A stretch of 64,000 nt of DNA from Brevundimonas diminuta 470-4. Lineage in GTDB: Bacteria; Pseudomonadota; Alphaproteobacteria; Caulobacterales; Caulobacteraceae. The position numbers were made by a program, and so were the translations under genes. Position 1 is the stretch's first letter; each line of letters begins with the position of its first letter. Under the pieces are notes generated by a model. The model was given only the letters and a program-made list of their open reading frames with translations, searched no databases and was not told where the DNA came from. The stretch is from contig KB291761.1 in assembly GCA_000318405.1 (NCBI GenBank), positions 6,062-70,061 on the forward strand. The letters are read 5' to 3'. Of this stretch, positions 38,104 to 47,600 are shown in pieces.

Positions 38104-38132
38104 GGGTGAGCCAGGGCGCCGCATCGCGTCAA
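38104..38132 (-). promoter_or_regulatory. Candidate promoter of the thr attenuator operon
   Basis: Minus strand: TTGACGC at 38132-38126, 14 bases, then GCTCACCC at 38111-38104, a partial match to the caulobacter -10 consensus. It would start RNA about 45 bases before the leader ATG. Confidence 0.5.
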
Positions 38133-38228
38133 CCCCGCATCGGAATAATTTTTCCCGACATCGCTCCCACAGGCCTATTTCGCCATCAGCTTGGAGCGCT
38201 TTCGCCCAAACGGGGTGAAATTTTTCGC

Positions 38229-38257
38229 TTGACCGGCGCCCTTCGCAACCGCACCGT
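38229..38257 (+). promoter_or_regulatory. Candidate promoter of metX-metB
   Basis: TTGACC at 38229-38234 with 17 bases to CACCGT (38252-38257), a weak -10. Transcription would start at about the first base of the riboswitch P1 helix. Called mainly from position. Confidence 0.35.
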
Positions 38258-38260
38258 AAG

Positions 38261-38392
38261 CTCACTCATCAAGACCGGCTGAGGGATTAGGCCCTTTGAC
38301 GCCGGGGCAACCATCGGGTTCCGCCCGAAACGGTGCCAACTCCTGCGGGGTTCTTCGGGCTTGCCTGAATGGACCGCGAGAGATGGGTGGAG
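38261..38392 (+). promoter_or_regulatory. S-box-clan SAM riboswitch upstream of metX
   Basis: Conserved core: CTGAGGGATTAGGCCCTTTGA, CGCCGGGGCAACC, then GGTGCCAACTCCTGC, the order and spacing of the SAM-I/SAM-IV clan. The closing P1 helix is visible: CTCACTCATC (38261-38270) pairs with GATGGGTGGAG (38382-38392) with one bulge and one G-U. SAM binding should lower metX-metB expression. No T-run follows, so translational control is likelier than termination. Alphaproteobacteria more often use SAM-II here. Confidence 0.85.
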
Positions 38393-38471
38393 CGTCGACG
38401 AGGCGACGCGCCACAGGTCTGTCACTGCATGGGTTCCTTGGCGAGCCGTATCTGCTGAGTGACCGAGACCA

Positions 38472-39539
38472 ATGACCCTGGCCCTGATCGATCCCGCCGC
38501 CCCCACCGAGGAACCCGCCTGTCGGTCGGCTTCTCCACGCCGCCCGTCCAAGCTGCTGCAACGCGAGGGCGCCCATGACGTCGCGGTTCCGATCCCGGAC
38601 GGCTTCGAACTGGATTTCGGCGGAACCCTGAACCAGAAGCAGGTCATCGGCCGCCTGCACGGCAAGCCGGGCGCTCCGCTGATCGTGGTCGCAGGCGGGA
38701 TTTCCGCCGACCGCTACGTCCATCGCACCGAGACCAAGGGACTGGGCTGGTGGTCCGGCGCCGTGGGCGTGCGCGCGCCGATCGACCTGACCCGATTCCG
38801 CGTCCTGGCCTTTGATTTCGCGCCGGAATTCGGCGAGGGCGTGACGGAGCCCAAGAACCCGCTGACCATCACCACCCAGGATCAGGCGCGGCTGCTGGCC
38901 CACCTGCTGGACCATCTGGGGGTGGACAAGGTCGCCGCCTTCATCGGCTGTTCCTACGGCGGCATGATCGCCCTGGCCTTCGGCGAGATCTTCCCCGACT
39001 GGGCCGAGCAGCTGGTGGTCGTGTCCGCAGCCCACCGCCCTCACCCGCTGGCCACCGCCTGGCGCGGCATTCAGCGCCGCATCCTGCAACTGGGCCTTGA
39101 GACCGGCCGCATCGATCAGGCCGTCGGCCTGGCGCGCGAACTGGCCATGACCACCTATCGCACCCAGGAAGAGTTCGGCGACCGCTTCGATTCCGAGGCT
39201 CCCAGCCATGCGGGCCAGGCCTATCCGGTTTGCGACTATCTGACGGCGCGCGGGCGGGCCTATCGCGACCGCACCACCCCCGCCCGCTGGTTGACCCTGT
39301 CCGATTCCATCGACCGCCACCGCGTCGAGCCCGAGGCCATCACCGCCCCCGTCACCCTGGTCGGCTTCACCACCGACCGCCTGTGCCCCATCGACGACAT
39401 GAGGGAGCTGGCCGACCGTCTGCCGAACCTCTGGCGCTTCGAACAACACGCTTCCGTCTACGGCCACGACGCCTTCCTGAAGGAAGACAGACTGGTCGCC
39501 GAAATTCTGACTTCCGTACTGAAGGATATCGACCAATGA
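38472..39539 (+). CDS. metX: Homoserine O-acyltransferase, MetX type
   Basis: A 355-residue alpha/beta-hydrolase-fold acyltransferase making O-acyl-homoserine, the first step to methionine. The nucleophile is Ser161 in GCSYGGMIAL; the acid and base lie in VGFTTDRLCP and VYGHDAF. MetX proteins may use acetyl-CoA or succinyl-CoA. The GxSYGG form recalls the succinyl-using Xanthomonas type, so the acyl donor is open. Overlaps metB by ATGA and sits behind the SAM riboswitch. Confidence 0.9.
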   Translation: MTLALIDPAAPTEEPACRSASPRRPSKLLQREGAHDVAVPIPDGFELDFGGTLNQKQVIGRLHGKPGAPLIVVAGGISADRYVHRTETKGLGWWSGAVGVRAPIDLTRFRVLAFDFAPEFGEGVTEPKNPLTITTQDQARLLAHLLDHLGVDKVAAFIGCSYGGMIALAFGEIFPDWAEQLVVVSAAHRPHPLATAWRGIQRRILQLGLETGRIDQAVGLARELAMTTYRTQEEFGDRFDSEAPSHAGQAYPVCDYLTARGRAYRDRTTPARWLTLSDSIDRHRVEPEAITAPVTLVGFTTDRLCPIDDMRELADRLPNLWRFEQHASVYGHDAFLKEDRLVAEILTSVLKDIDQ

Positions 39540-40714
39540 GCCGCGCCCGTCCCGCCGATCCCCGCACCATCGCCGCCCGCTCGGGCGTCGATACGGACAC
39601 GGCCCACGGCGCGGTCATGCCGGCCCTGTATCTGTCGTCCAACTATTCCTTCGCCGCCTTCGGCCAGCCGCGCAAATACGACTATTCGCGCTCGGGCAAC
39701 CCGACCCGCGACGTGCTGGCCGAGACGCTGGCCGAGCTGGAAGGGGGCGCCGGGGCCGTCATCACCGCCACCGGCATGGCGGCAGTCGACCTGCCGCTCA
39801 GCCTGCTGGAGCCCGGCGACCTGCTGATCGCGCCGCACGACTGTTACGGCGGCACCCACCGCCTGCTGTGCGCACGCGCGAAGAAGGGCCATTTCCGCGT
39901 CGCCTTCGTCGATCAGAACGACAGCGCCGCCCTGGACGCCGCCCTGGCCGACGGCTGCAGGCTGGTGCTGGTCGAGACCCCGTCCAACCCTCTGCTGCGC
40001 GTCACCGACATCGCCGAGGTCTGTCGCCGCGCCCACGCCGTGGGGGCCAAGGTGGTGTGCGACAACACCTTCCTGTCGCCGGCCCTGCAACGGCCGTTGG
40101 AGCTGGGCGCCGACCTCGTGGTCCACTCGACCACCAAATACATCAACGGCCATTCCGACGTGGTCGGCGGCGCCGTGATCGCGGCCGATCCGGCCGATCA
40201 TGAACAGCTGGCCTGGTGGGCCAACTGCCTGGGCGTCACCGGCTCGCCGTTCGACGCCTACCAGACCCTGCGCGGCCTGCGGACCCTGTTCACCCGCATC
40301 GAGCGTCAGCAGGCGACGGCGGGGGCCGTGGCCGCGGCGCTAGAGCGGCACCCCGCGGTCAAGGCGGTCCACTATCCCGGCCTGACCAGCCACCCAGGCC
40401 ATGCCCTGGCGTCGCGCCAGCAGTCCGGGCCGGGCGCCATGCTCAGCTTCGAGCTGACCGGCGGAACCGAGGCCGTGCGTCAGGTGATCGAGCAGCTGGA
40501 AATCTTCACCCTCGCCGAATCCCTGGGCGGCGTCGAAAGCCTGATCGCCCACCCGGCCACCATGACCCACGCCGCCATGACGCCCGAAGCGCGCGCGACG
40601 GCGGGCATCACCGACGGCCTGCTGCGCCTGTCGGTCGGGCTGGAACATCAGGACGACGTCCTGGCCGATCTGATTCAGGCGCTGGATACGGTGACGCTGA
40701 AGGCGGCGGCGTAA
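39536..40714 (+). CDS. metB: Cystathionine gamma-synthase family protein
   Basis: A 392-residue PLP enzyme of the Cys/Met metabolism family. The PLP lysine is Lys201 in VVHSTTKYINGHSDVVGG; YSRSGNPTRDVLA and SLGGVESLIAHPATMTHA are also diagnostic. It most likely joins O-acyl-homoserine with cysteine to give cystathionine, but a MetZ (direct sulfhydrylation) role cannot be excluded. ATG at 39536 is coupled to metX by a 4-bp overlap; the open frame upstream is a shadow of metX. Confidence 0.9.
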   Translation: MSRARPADPRTIAARSGVDTDTAHGAVMPALYLSSNYSFAAFGQPRKYDYSRSGNPTRDVLAETLAELEGGAGAVITATGMAAVDLPLSLLEPGDLLIAPHDCYGGTHRLLCARAKKGHFRVAFVDQNDSAALDAALADGCRLVLVETPSNPLLRVTDIAEVCRRAHAVGAKVVCDNTFLSPALQRPLELGADLVVHSTTKYINGHSDVVGGAVIAADPADHEQLAWWANCLGVTGSPFDAYQTLRGLRTLFTRIERQQATAGAVAAALERHPAVKAVHYPGLTSHPGHALASRQQSGPGAMLSFELTGGTEAVRQVIEQLEIFTLAESLGGVESLIAHPATMTHAAMTPEARATAGITDGLLRLSVGLEHQDDVLADLIQALDTVTLKAAA

Positions 40715-40734
40715 GCGCTAGGCCCGCCGGGAGG

Positions 40735-40760
40735 ATCCTTCTCCCAAAAGGGAGAAGGAT
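40735..40760. terminator. Hairpin between convergent metB and glyS
   Basis: An 11-bp perfect stem (ATCCTTCTCCC, loop AAAA, GGGAGAAGGAT). It may terminate both genes. It resembles the arm hairpin of the repeat at 1-163 (TTCTCCC/GGGAGAA), so it may be a solo unit of that repeat. Confidence 0.6.
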
Positions 40761-40766
40761 GATGGA

Positions 40767-42836
40767 TCAGCCCGCGATCTGGCCGAAGTCGGCGACGCGG
40801 TTCATGACGCCGCGCACCTGGACCAGCAGCTTCAGGCGGTTTTCGCGCTCTTCGGCCACGTCGGAGTTGACCATGACGGCGGTGAAGAAGGCGTCGACTG
40901 GAGCGCGCAGGCGCGCCAGGGCCGTCATGGCGGCGGCGAAGTCCTCGGCCTCCAGCGCCGCGTCCACGGCCGAGGCGGCGGCGGCGGCGGCGAAGGCCAG
41001 GGCGGTCTCTTCCGCCGGCTGGTTCGGCAGGCCGGTAGCGACAGCGCCTTCCGGCAACGGCCCCTTCTTCTCCTCGGCCTTGAGCAGTTGCGCGGCACGC
41101 TTGTAGCCCGCCAGCAGGTTCGCCCCGTCGTCCGTCGCCAGGAAGGCGGCCAGCGCCTCCACCCGACGCACGATCCGCACCAGATCGTCGTCGCCCAGCG
41201 CGAAGACGGCCGCCACGAGGTCGTGGCGCTGGCCCTTGTCGCGCAGCAGGACGGTCAGGCGATCGACGAAGAAGGCGCTGAGTTCAGTTTCAACTGCGAG
41301 CTTGTCGACCGCGCGCTGAATATGTCCCTTCTCCAAGGCGGCCATGGCCGGTGAGAAGGCGTCGCGGCGCAGGCCGACGCGAGCTCCATTCTCCAGCACC
41401 AGCCGGATCACGCCCAGCGCCGCGCGGCGCAGCGCATAGGGGTCCTTCGAGCCCGTGGGCTTTTCGTCGATGGCGAAGAAGCCGACCAGGGTGTCCAGCT
41501 TTTCGGCCATGGCGACGGCGACTGTGACCGGGGCGGTCGGGACGGTGTCGCCCGGTCCCTGCGGCTTGTAGTGGTCGCGGATGGCGTCGGCCACGGCGTC
41601 GGGCTGACCGGCCAGGCGGGCGTAGTAGCCGCCCATGATCCCCTGCAGTTCCGGGAACTCGCCGACCATGCCCGAGGCCAGGTCGGCCTTGGACAGGCGC
41701 GCGGCCTGTTCGGCTTGATCAGCGTCGGCGCCGACCAGCGGGGCGATCTCGCGCGCCAGCGCCGCGATGCGGTCGACACGTTCAGCAAGCGTGCCCAGCT
41801 TGGCGTGGAAGGTGACGTCCTTCAGCTTGGCGGTCCAGGCGTCGAAGCCGACCTTCTGATCCTCGGTCCAGAAGAACTCCGCATCGCTGAGGCGGGCCGA
41901 CAGCACCTTGGCGTTGCCGGCGGCCAGAGCCGCGCCGCCGTCGGTCGCCTCGACGTTGGCGACGACGACGAAGTGCGGCGCCAGCCCCTCCTTGCCCGGT
42001 TCGCGCACGGCGAAATACTTCTGGTGCACCTTCATCGACAGCTGGACCACTTCCGGCGGCAGGGCCAGGAACTGCGGGTCCATGTCGCCCAGGATCGGCG
42101 TCGGCCATTCGGCCAGACCGGACACCTCGTCCAGCAGGCCATCATCATCGACCAGAGCCAGCCCCTTGGCCGCGCACACGGCCCTGGCGCCCTCGAGGAT
42201 GCGCAGCTTGCGATCAGCGGCGTCCAGCAGGACGAAGTTGCGCTCCAGCTTGGTGCGGTAGTCGGCGAAGTCCTTGACCGCGAACGGCTGGCCCGCGCCC
42301 ATGAAACGGTGGCCCTCGGTCACGTCGCCCGATGGGATGCCGTCGACCTCGAACGGGATCACCGCCCCGTCGAACAGGGCCAGGATGCGCTTGATCGGCC
42401 GCACCCAACGCAGGGTTCCCGTGCCCCAGCGCATCGACTTGGGCCAGGGGAAGTGGCGGATGATGTCGTCGACGCTCTCGGCCACGACCTCGGTGGTCGC
42501 GCGGCCCTTGCTGCTGATTTCGGCGAACCAGACGCCGTCGCGCTCGACCAACTGGTCCTGCGTCAGGCCGGTCTTGCGCAGGAAACCTTCCAGCGCCTGG
42601 GCCGGAGCCGAAGTCTTCGGCCCCTTCAGTTCTTCATTGCGGTCGGGCGTGGCGGCGGGCAGGCCGTCGATGACCAGCGTCAGGCGGCGCGGCCCGGCGT
42701 AGGTCGTCAGCGCGTCCCAGGACAGGCCCGCAGCCTTCAGACGGTCGGTCACCATGCGCTCCAGGTCGCGCGCGGCGCCCTGTTGCATGCGGGCGGGGAT
42801 TTCTTCTGAGAAGATTTCGAGGAGAAGCTGGGACAT
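40767..42836 (-). CDS. glyS: Glycyl-tRNA synthetase beta subunit
   Basis: A 689-residue beta chain of the tetrameric (alpha2beta2) bacterial GlyRS. It begins [18 protein letters not shown], the hallmark N terminus, and carries the KSMRWG segment and the C-terminal anticodon/ALR-type domain with DAFFTAVMVN. The ATG at 42836 overlaps the glyQ stop by one base (TGATG), so the two are coupled. The open frame above it is glyQ antisense frame. Confidence 0.96.
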   Translation of the reverse strand: MSQLLLEIFSEEIPARMQQGAARDLERMVTDRLKAAGLSWDALTTYAGPRRLTLVIDGLPAATPDRNEELKGPKTSAPAQALEGFLRKTGLTQDQLVERDGVWFAEISSKGRATTEVVAESVDDIIRHFPWPKSMRWGTGTLRWVRPIKRILALFDGAVIPFEVDGIPSGDVTEGHRFMGAGQPFAVKDFADYRTKLERNFVLLDAADRKLRILEGARAVCAAKGLALVDDDGLLDEVSGLAEWPTPILGDMDPQFLALPPEVVQLSMKVHQKYFAVREPGKEGLAPHFVVVANVEATDGGAALAAGNAKVLSARLSDAEFFWTEDQKVGFDAWTAKLKDVTFHAKLGTLAERVDRIAALAREIAPLVGADADQAEQAARLSKADLASGMVGEFPELQGIMGGYYARLAGQPDAVADAIRDHYKPQGPGDTVPTAPVTVAVAMAEKLDTLVGFFAIDEKPTGSKDPYALRRAALGVIRLVLENGARVGLRRDAFSPAMAALEKGHIQRAVDKLAVETELSAFFVDRLTVLLRDKGQRHDLVAAVFALGDDDLVRIVRRVEALAAFLATDDGANLLAGYKRAAQLLKAEEKKGPLPEGAVATGLPNQPAEETALAFAAAAAASAVDAALEAEDFAAAMTALARLRAPVDAFFTAVMVNSDVAEERENRLKLLVQVRGVMNRVADFGQIAG

Positions 42837-43735
42837 CAGGCGGTCGCCCGTTCGTGTTCGACTTGAGCGAGGGCGCAGGCTTTGCACAGGTCGCGGATGC
42901 GGCCGATGTAGCTCTGGCGTTCGGCGACGGCGATGGCGCCGCGGGCGTCCATCAGGTTGAACAGGTGCGAGGCCTTCAGCACCTGGTCATAGGCGGGCAG
43001 CACCAGCGGCTGGCCCTGCGGCCCCTTCATGGTCAGGAAGTGCGCGGCCTCGCGCTCCATGTCCTCAAAGCGGCGCTTCAGCGCGGCGACGTCATAGCCG
43101 TGGAAATTGGCTTCCGACTGCTGGCGTTCGTTCTCGAGGAAGACTTCGCCATAGGTCAGGCCCTCCTTGTTGAACTTCAGGTCATAGACGTTGTCGACGC
43201 CCTGAACATACATGGCCAGACGCTCCAGCCCGTAGGTCAGTTCGCCCGAGACGACGTCGACCTCGATGCCGCCGACGCCCTGGAAATAGGTGAACTGCGT
43301 CACCCCCATGCCGTCGCACCAGACTTCCCAGCCGAGTCCCCAGGCACCGACGGTGGGGTTCTCCCAGTCGTCCTCGACGAAGCGGATGTCGTGCAGGCTG
43401 GGGTCGATGCCGATGGCGCGCAGGGAGTTCAGATACAACTCCTGCAGGTTGTCGGGGTTCGGCTTCAGGATGACCTGATACTGGTAATAGTGCTGCAGCC
43501 GGTTGGGATTCTCGCCATAGCGGCCGTCGCCGGGACGGCGCGACGGCTGGACATAGGCGGCCTTCCACGGCTTCTTGCCCAGAGCCCGCAGCACGGTGGC
43601 GGGGTGCAGGGTGCCGGCGCCGACCTCGATGTCATAGGGCTGCAAAATGGCGCAGTCCTGCTCGCTCCAATAGTGGTGCAGGGTCAGGATCAGGTCCTGA
43701 AACGATAGAGGTTCAGCAGCGGCCACGGTCGACAT
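42836..43735 (-). CDS. glyQ: Glycyl-tRNA synthetase alpha subunit
   Basis: A 299-residue class II catalytic chain. Family blocks: [48 protein letters not shown] (seen in parts), and [20 protein letters not shown]. It adenylates glycine and acts with GlyS. The ATG at 43735 is chosen because the sequence upstream is Arg-rich shadow lying over the divergent deacetylase gene. Confidence 0.96.
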   Translation of the reverse strand: MSTVAAAEPLSFQDLILTLHHYWSEQDCAILQPYDIEVGAGTLHPATVLRALGKKPWKAAYVQPSRRPGDGRYGENPNRLQHYYQYQVILKPNPDNLQELYLNSLRAIGIDPSLHDIRFVEDDWENPTVGAWGLGWEVWCDGMGVTQFTYFQGVGGIEVDVVSGELTYGLERLAMYVQGVDNVYDLKFNKEGLTYGEVFLENERQQSEANFHGYDVAALKRRFEDMEREAAHFLTMKGPQGQPLVLPAYDQVLKASHLFNLMDARGAIAVAERQSYIGRIRDLCKACALAQVEHERATA

Positions 43736-43846
43736 TTCGGTCCGATTTCGGGAGGCGCGGACCATAAGGCCGCCACGCTTCGCCAGCAAGGCGAGGCGGT
43801 GCAATCCTTCACCCTTCTGCAAGCGCCGATGCGCTAGAAGGCGGCC

Positions 43847-44596
43847 ATGATGCAGCAACGGATCGATCAGATGCGCCGCCGGGCGGCGCGCTACCTGGGC
43901 GTCAGGCCGACGACAGTCGCGCCCGCGCGCGGGATTCTCAGCCTCAGCTTCGATGATTTTCCGGCCAGCGCCTGGACCGAAGCCGGGCCGATCCTGGCCG
44001 AACACGGGATCAAGGCGACCTATTACGTCGCGGGCGGCCTGTGCGGCGGCGAGAACATCGGCAAGGCCCAGTTCGAGGTCGAACATCTTCAGGCCGCGCA
44101 TGAGGCCGGGCATGAGGTCGGCTGCCACACCTTCGATCACGTCAGCGCCCTGCGCCTGAGCCCCGCCGAACTGACGGACCAGTTGGCGCGCAACGCCGCC
44201 TGGGTCGCCGAGCGGCTGGAGGGCCATGTCATGACCACCTTCGCCTGGCCCTTCGGCGACGTGGCCCTGGGCGCCAAGGCGGTGATCGACGAGCGCTTCC
44301 TGCTGGGACGCGGCGTGCGCGACGGGGTCAACGCCGGGCGCGCCGACCGGGCCAACCTTCAGGCCATCGGCCTGGAGTCGCGCCGCCTGCCCCACTACGA
44401 TCTGGAGGCCTTGGTCGCGCGCGCCTCCAAGGCGCCCGGCTGGCTGATCGCCTACGGTCATGACGTGGAAAGCGACCCGACCCCTTACGGCTGCACGCCC
44501 GAGGATCTGGACCGCCTGATCCGCCTAGCCAAGGCGGCGGGGCTGGAGATCCTGCCGGTCGGCGAGGCGTGGGAGCGGATCAGCGGCGGCGCCTAA
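43847..44596 (+). CDS. Polysaccharide deacetylase (NodB-type) family protein
   Basis: A 249-residue protein with a NodB homology domain. Motif 1 is [10 protein letters not shown] (Asp pair of the metal site), motif 2 is [10 protein letters not shown] (His ligands), and a late LIAYGHDVE block supplies the C-terminal His. No signal peptide is seen, so the site of action is unclear. Family members remove N- or O-acetyl groups from chitin-like glycans, peptidoglycan or exopolysaccharide. Confidence 0.82.
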   Translation: MMQQRIDQMRRRAARYLGVRPTTVAPARGILSLSFDDFPASAWTEAGPILAEHGIKATYYVAGGLCGGENIGKAQFEVEHLQAAHEAGHEVGCHTFDHVSALRLSPAELTDQLARNAAWVAERLEGHVMTTFAWPFGDVALGAKAVIDERFLLGRGVRDGVNAGRADRANLQAIGLESRRLPHYDLEALVARASKAPGWLIAYGHDVESDPTPYGCTPEDLDRLIRLAKAAGLEILPVGEAWERISGGA

Positions 44597-44617
44597 GCGC
44601 TGCCCATCCGGCCCAAA

Positions 44618-44655
44618 GAAAAACGCCGCCGCCCGCTGGGGGCGACGGCGTCTGT
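44618..44655 (-). terminator. Terminator of the S8 autotransporter gene
   Basis: On the minus strand GACGCCGTCGCC pairs with GGCGGCGGCGT around CCCAGC, followed by TTTTTC. It also lies downstream of the convergent deacetylase gene. Confidence 0.7.
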
Positions 44656-44696
44656 CCTTCAGGATCGCCGGGACCGAAGCCCCGACGCCCGCCTTA

Positions 44697-47600
44697 TCAG
44701 AACCGGAAGCTGACGCGGCCGGTCAGGCGGTGGTCCTTGTAGTCGTCGTTGAAGACGCCCGAGTAGCCGACCTCGATATTGGTCGACTTGTTCGCCTCGA
44801 TGTTGAAGCCCAGGCCCGCCTGCAGCGCGCCCGAGTTCAGATCGGCGCCTTCGATACGGAAGACCGGACCGTCCGCGAAGGCCGCGTTGAACACGGGGCC
44901 GTCGCCGCTCAGGTCTTCAGTCCAGGCCAGGTGGCCCACCGCCGACAGCGCCGGACGGCCGTTGCCGCCCGCCAGATAGGTCTCGGTGCGCAGACCGGCC
45001 GTCAGCAGGTCCGAGGTCTGGGAGACCTGGCCTGACAGGGCCGCGTCGCCGCCGCGCTCGACCACGTCCGCATCATATTCGACGCGGGTATAGTTCAGAT
45101 ACGGCTCCAGCACGGTCGAACCCATGACCGGTTTGCGCCACGACCCCTCGCCATAGGCCTGCCAGGCCTCGCCGTCGTAGCGGCCGGTCAGTTGCTCGTT
45201 GAAGCGGTTCAGCGAGGCCGTCCGGTCGGTGCGGGTGCGCGAGTCCATCCAGGCGCCGCCCAGGCGGAAGTCGAAGGCGCCCAGGCTGGCGGCGCCGTAG
45301 ACGCCGATGTGTTGGGTCTTGACCTCGCCCGTTGAGCTCAGGCGGTTGGCGCGGATTTCCGACTGGCTTTCACCGACCGCCACGCCGATGTGAGCGCGGC
45401 CGTTCAGCGTCTTCTCGACCCCGGCCAGATAACCCGAGGTTTCGCTGCGGAAGCCGGCCAGTTCGCCGTTGTCGTGACGCCCGCTGCCGAAGACGCCCGA
45501 GGCCCAGACGGCCACGCCGCGACCGTCGACCGCCTCGGTCGTGCCGTTGCGGCCGCGCGTTAGCATGGCGTCGCGGATGAAGCGCGAGTCGCCGGTGGCC
45601 ACGCCGGCCAGGGTCGCATGGACCTCGCCCGTCAGGCTGTTCAGCGCGCCGCGCACATTGTCGAGGCTGCCGTCCAGGATGGCGTCTTCAAGGGCCGTGT
45701 TGCGGCCTGCCGGCGCTTCCGGGATGATCGACGCCGTCATGACGTCCAGGGCGCCGCCGACGGCCCGCGTGTTCGGCGTGGTCCCGGCCGAGGCGATGGT
45801 CACGTCGTTGCGGACCAGGGTCAGCTTCACGGTGTTGGCGTCATAGGTCAGGATCGGCTTCAGGAAGGCCAGATCGCTCTTGGCGCCGGTGAAGGTCCCG
45901 GTCACGCCGCCCGCCGACTGCAGGATGTTCATGCGGGTGCGCAGGTTCCATTCGCCCTGGTCGGCCTTGAGGATGACCTCGCCGCCTTCCAGCGTGGTCG
46001 CGCCCTCGACCGCCACCCGCGAATGCTGGGCCCCGTTCAGGCTGGAGCGGATCCACAGATAGGAACCGTCCTTGAACAGCAGGTCGTTGGCGATCGTCAG
46101 CGTGCCGAACGGATTGGCGGTATCGCCGGGCGACAGGACACCGCCCTTTTCGACCACCACATCAGCCAGACGGCCCAGGCCGCCCAGCATCCCCAGCTCG
46201 GCCACGGTCGAGGTCGAGTTGATCAGGCTGCCGTTGACGGTCAGCAGGCCGCCTTCGACCCGCGTGGCGCCGGTGTAGTCGTTGGCGCCCGTCAGGATCA
46301 GCTCGCCGCCGCCCTTCTTGACGATGCCGCCGATGTCGTCGGGGAAGGAGGCCAGCACCTCGGCCGAATAGCGGTCGCGCGCATCGCCGATATCGTTGCT
46401 CCACACGTCCACCGTGCCGACGCGGACGTCGACGTCGCGGACGTCGCGCAGAGCCGTCGGCCCCTTGAGCGCGACCTCCATCTGCGGCGCGCCCCAGCCG
46501 GATTTCAGGTCAACGCCGGGCGTGTCCAGGTCCAGCGAACTGGACAGCAGGATGTCGCTGATCAGGGCCGTGTCATACTCGGGGAAGTGCTCCATCAGCA
46601 GGGCCGCGAAGCCCGAGATGTTCGGCGCCGCCATCGAGGTGCCGGTGTAGGCCGCGTAGTCCGGCCCGGTGTAGCTGACCAGGCTCTCGAGGCGTTGCAT
46701 CAGCAGGGCGTTCGCCTGGGTCAGAACGTCGGATGAGAAGGCTGGCGTCAGGACGGCCATGTTGCCGGCCGAGGTCAGCAGGCTGGCGAGCTGGGCGGTG
46801 AAGCCGTCCGGATCGCCCATCCGGCCGCCCGAGATCAGGGTGATGGCGACCGCATCCTCGGCCACCCTGCGACGCGCGGCGGCCTCATCGAACGGCAGGC
46901 CCGCAGTCTCAGCGGCGAACTTGGCGTTCAGGTAGGCGTTCAGCGTTCCCACGAAGCGGTTGAGGGCGGCGTTCTGAAGCGCCGCAACCGTCGTCGGCGT
47001 ATACAGCGACATGTAATCCGCCGGCCGGTACATGGCCAAGACGGCGTTGAAGTCGAAGTCAAAGCCCGGCACCGCCGAGATGATCTGATGGCCCGGACCC
47101 GCCACGCACCACGTCGCCGTCTGGCCGCAGAAGCTGGTGGAAGGGCTTGGCGTCAAGGCGGCGGTATAGTTGGCGACGGACAGCCAATTGGAACGCAAGC
47201 GCGGATCGAACATGGGCGCGGCGGCGTCGATGCCGGCGTGCGCGCCCCCGCCGTTGCCCGTGGAGAAGACGACCAGCACGTCATTGTCGAGAACCGGCTT
47301 GTAGAAGTCGCCGTAGTTGCTGCGCGGACCGAAGGTCTGACGCACCAGCGCTTCCGACGCGTTGAAGGGCAGGCTGTTGGACGAGCCCCAGCTGTTGTTG
47401 ATGATCCGCACCTCGCCCGTGGCGGCCAGGTCGATGATGTTGGTCTGGGCGGTGCTGACGATGTCGCCGTTGATGTAGACGTCGCGGAACCACAGGAAGT
47501 CGCCCGCGGCGAAGTTGGTCGTGGCCGAATAGATGTTGGCGCCGAAGGCGTTGCCGAACATCAGCTCGCCTTCCATGCGGCCGCCGCCGATGGTGCCTGC

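Noticed and set aside
38455-38461. TGAGTGA just before metX pairing with TCACTCA in the riboswitch P1 strand
   Set aside because: It would make SAM open the ribosome site, opposite to the expected OFF logic. Seven bases can match by chance, so it is not called as the expression platform.
42836-44461. glyQ as a 541-residue protein
   Set aside because: The extra 242 residues overlay the divergent deacetylase gene and are non-homologous. The usual GlyQ length is about 300.
44618-44696. A second hairpin-armed repeat between the deacetylase and autotransporter genes
   Set aside because: The hairpin is followed by T5 on the minus strand and has no inverted partner, so a plain terminator explains it.
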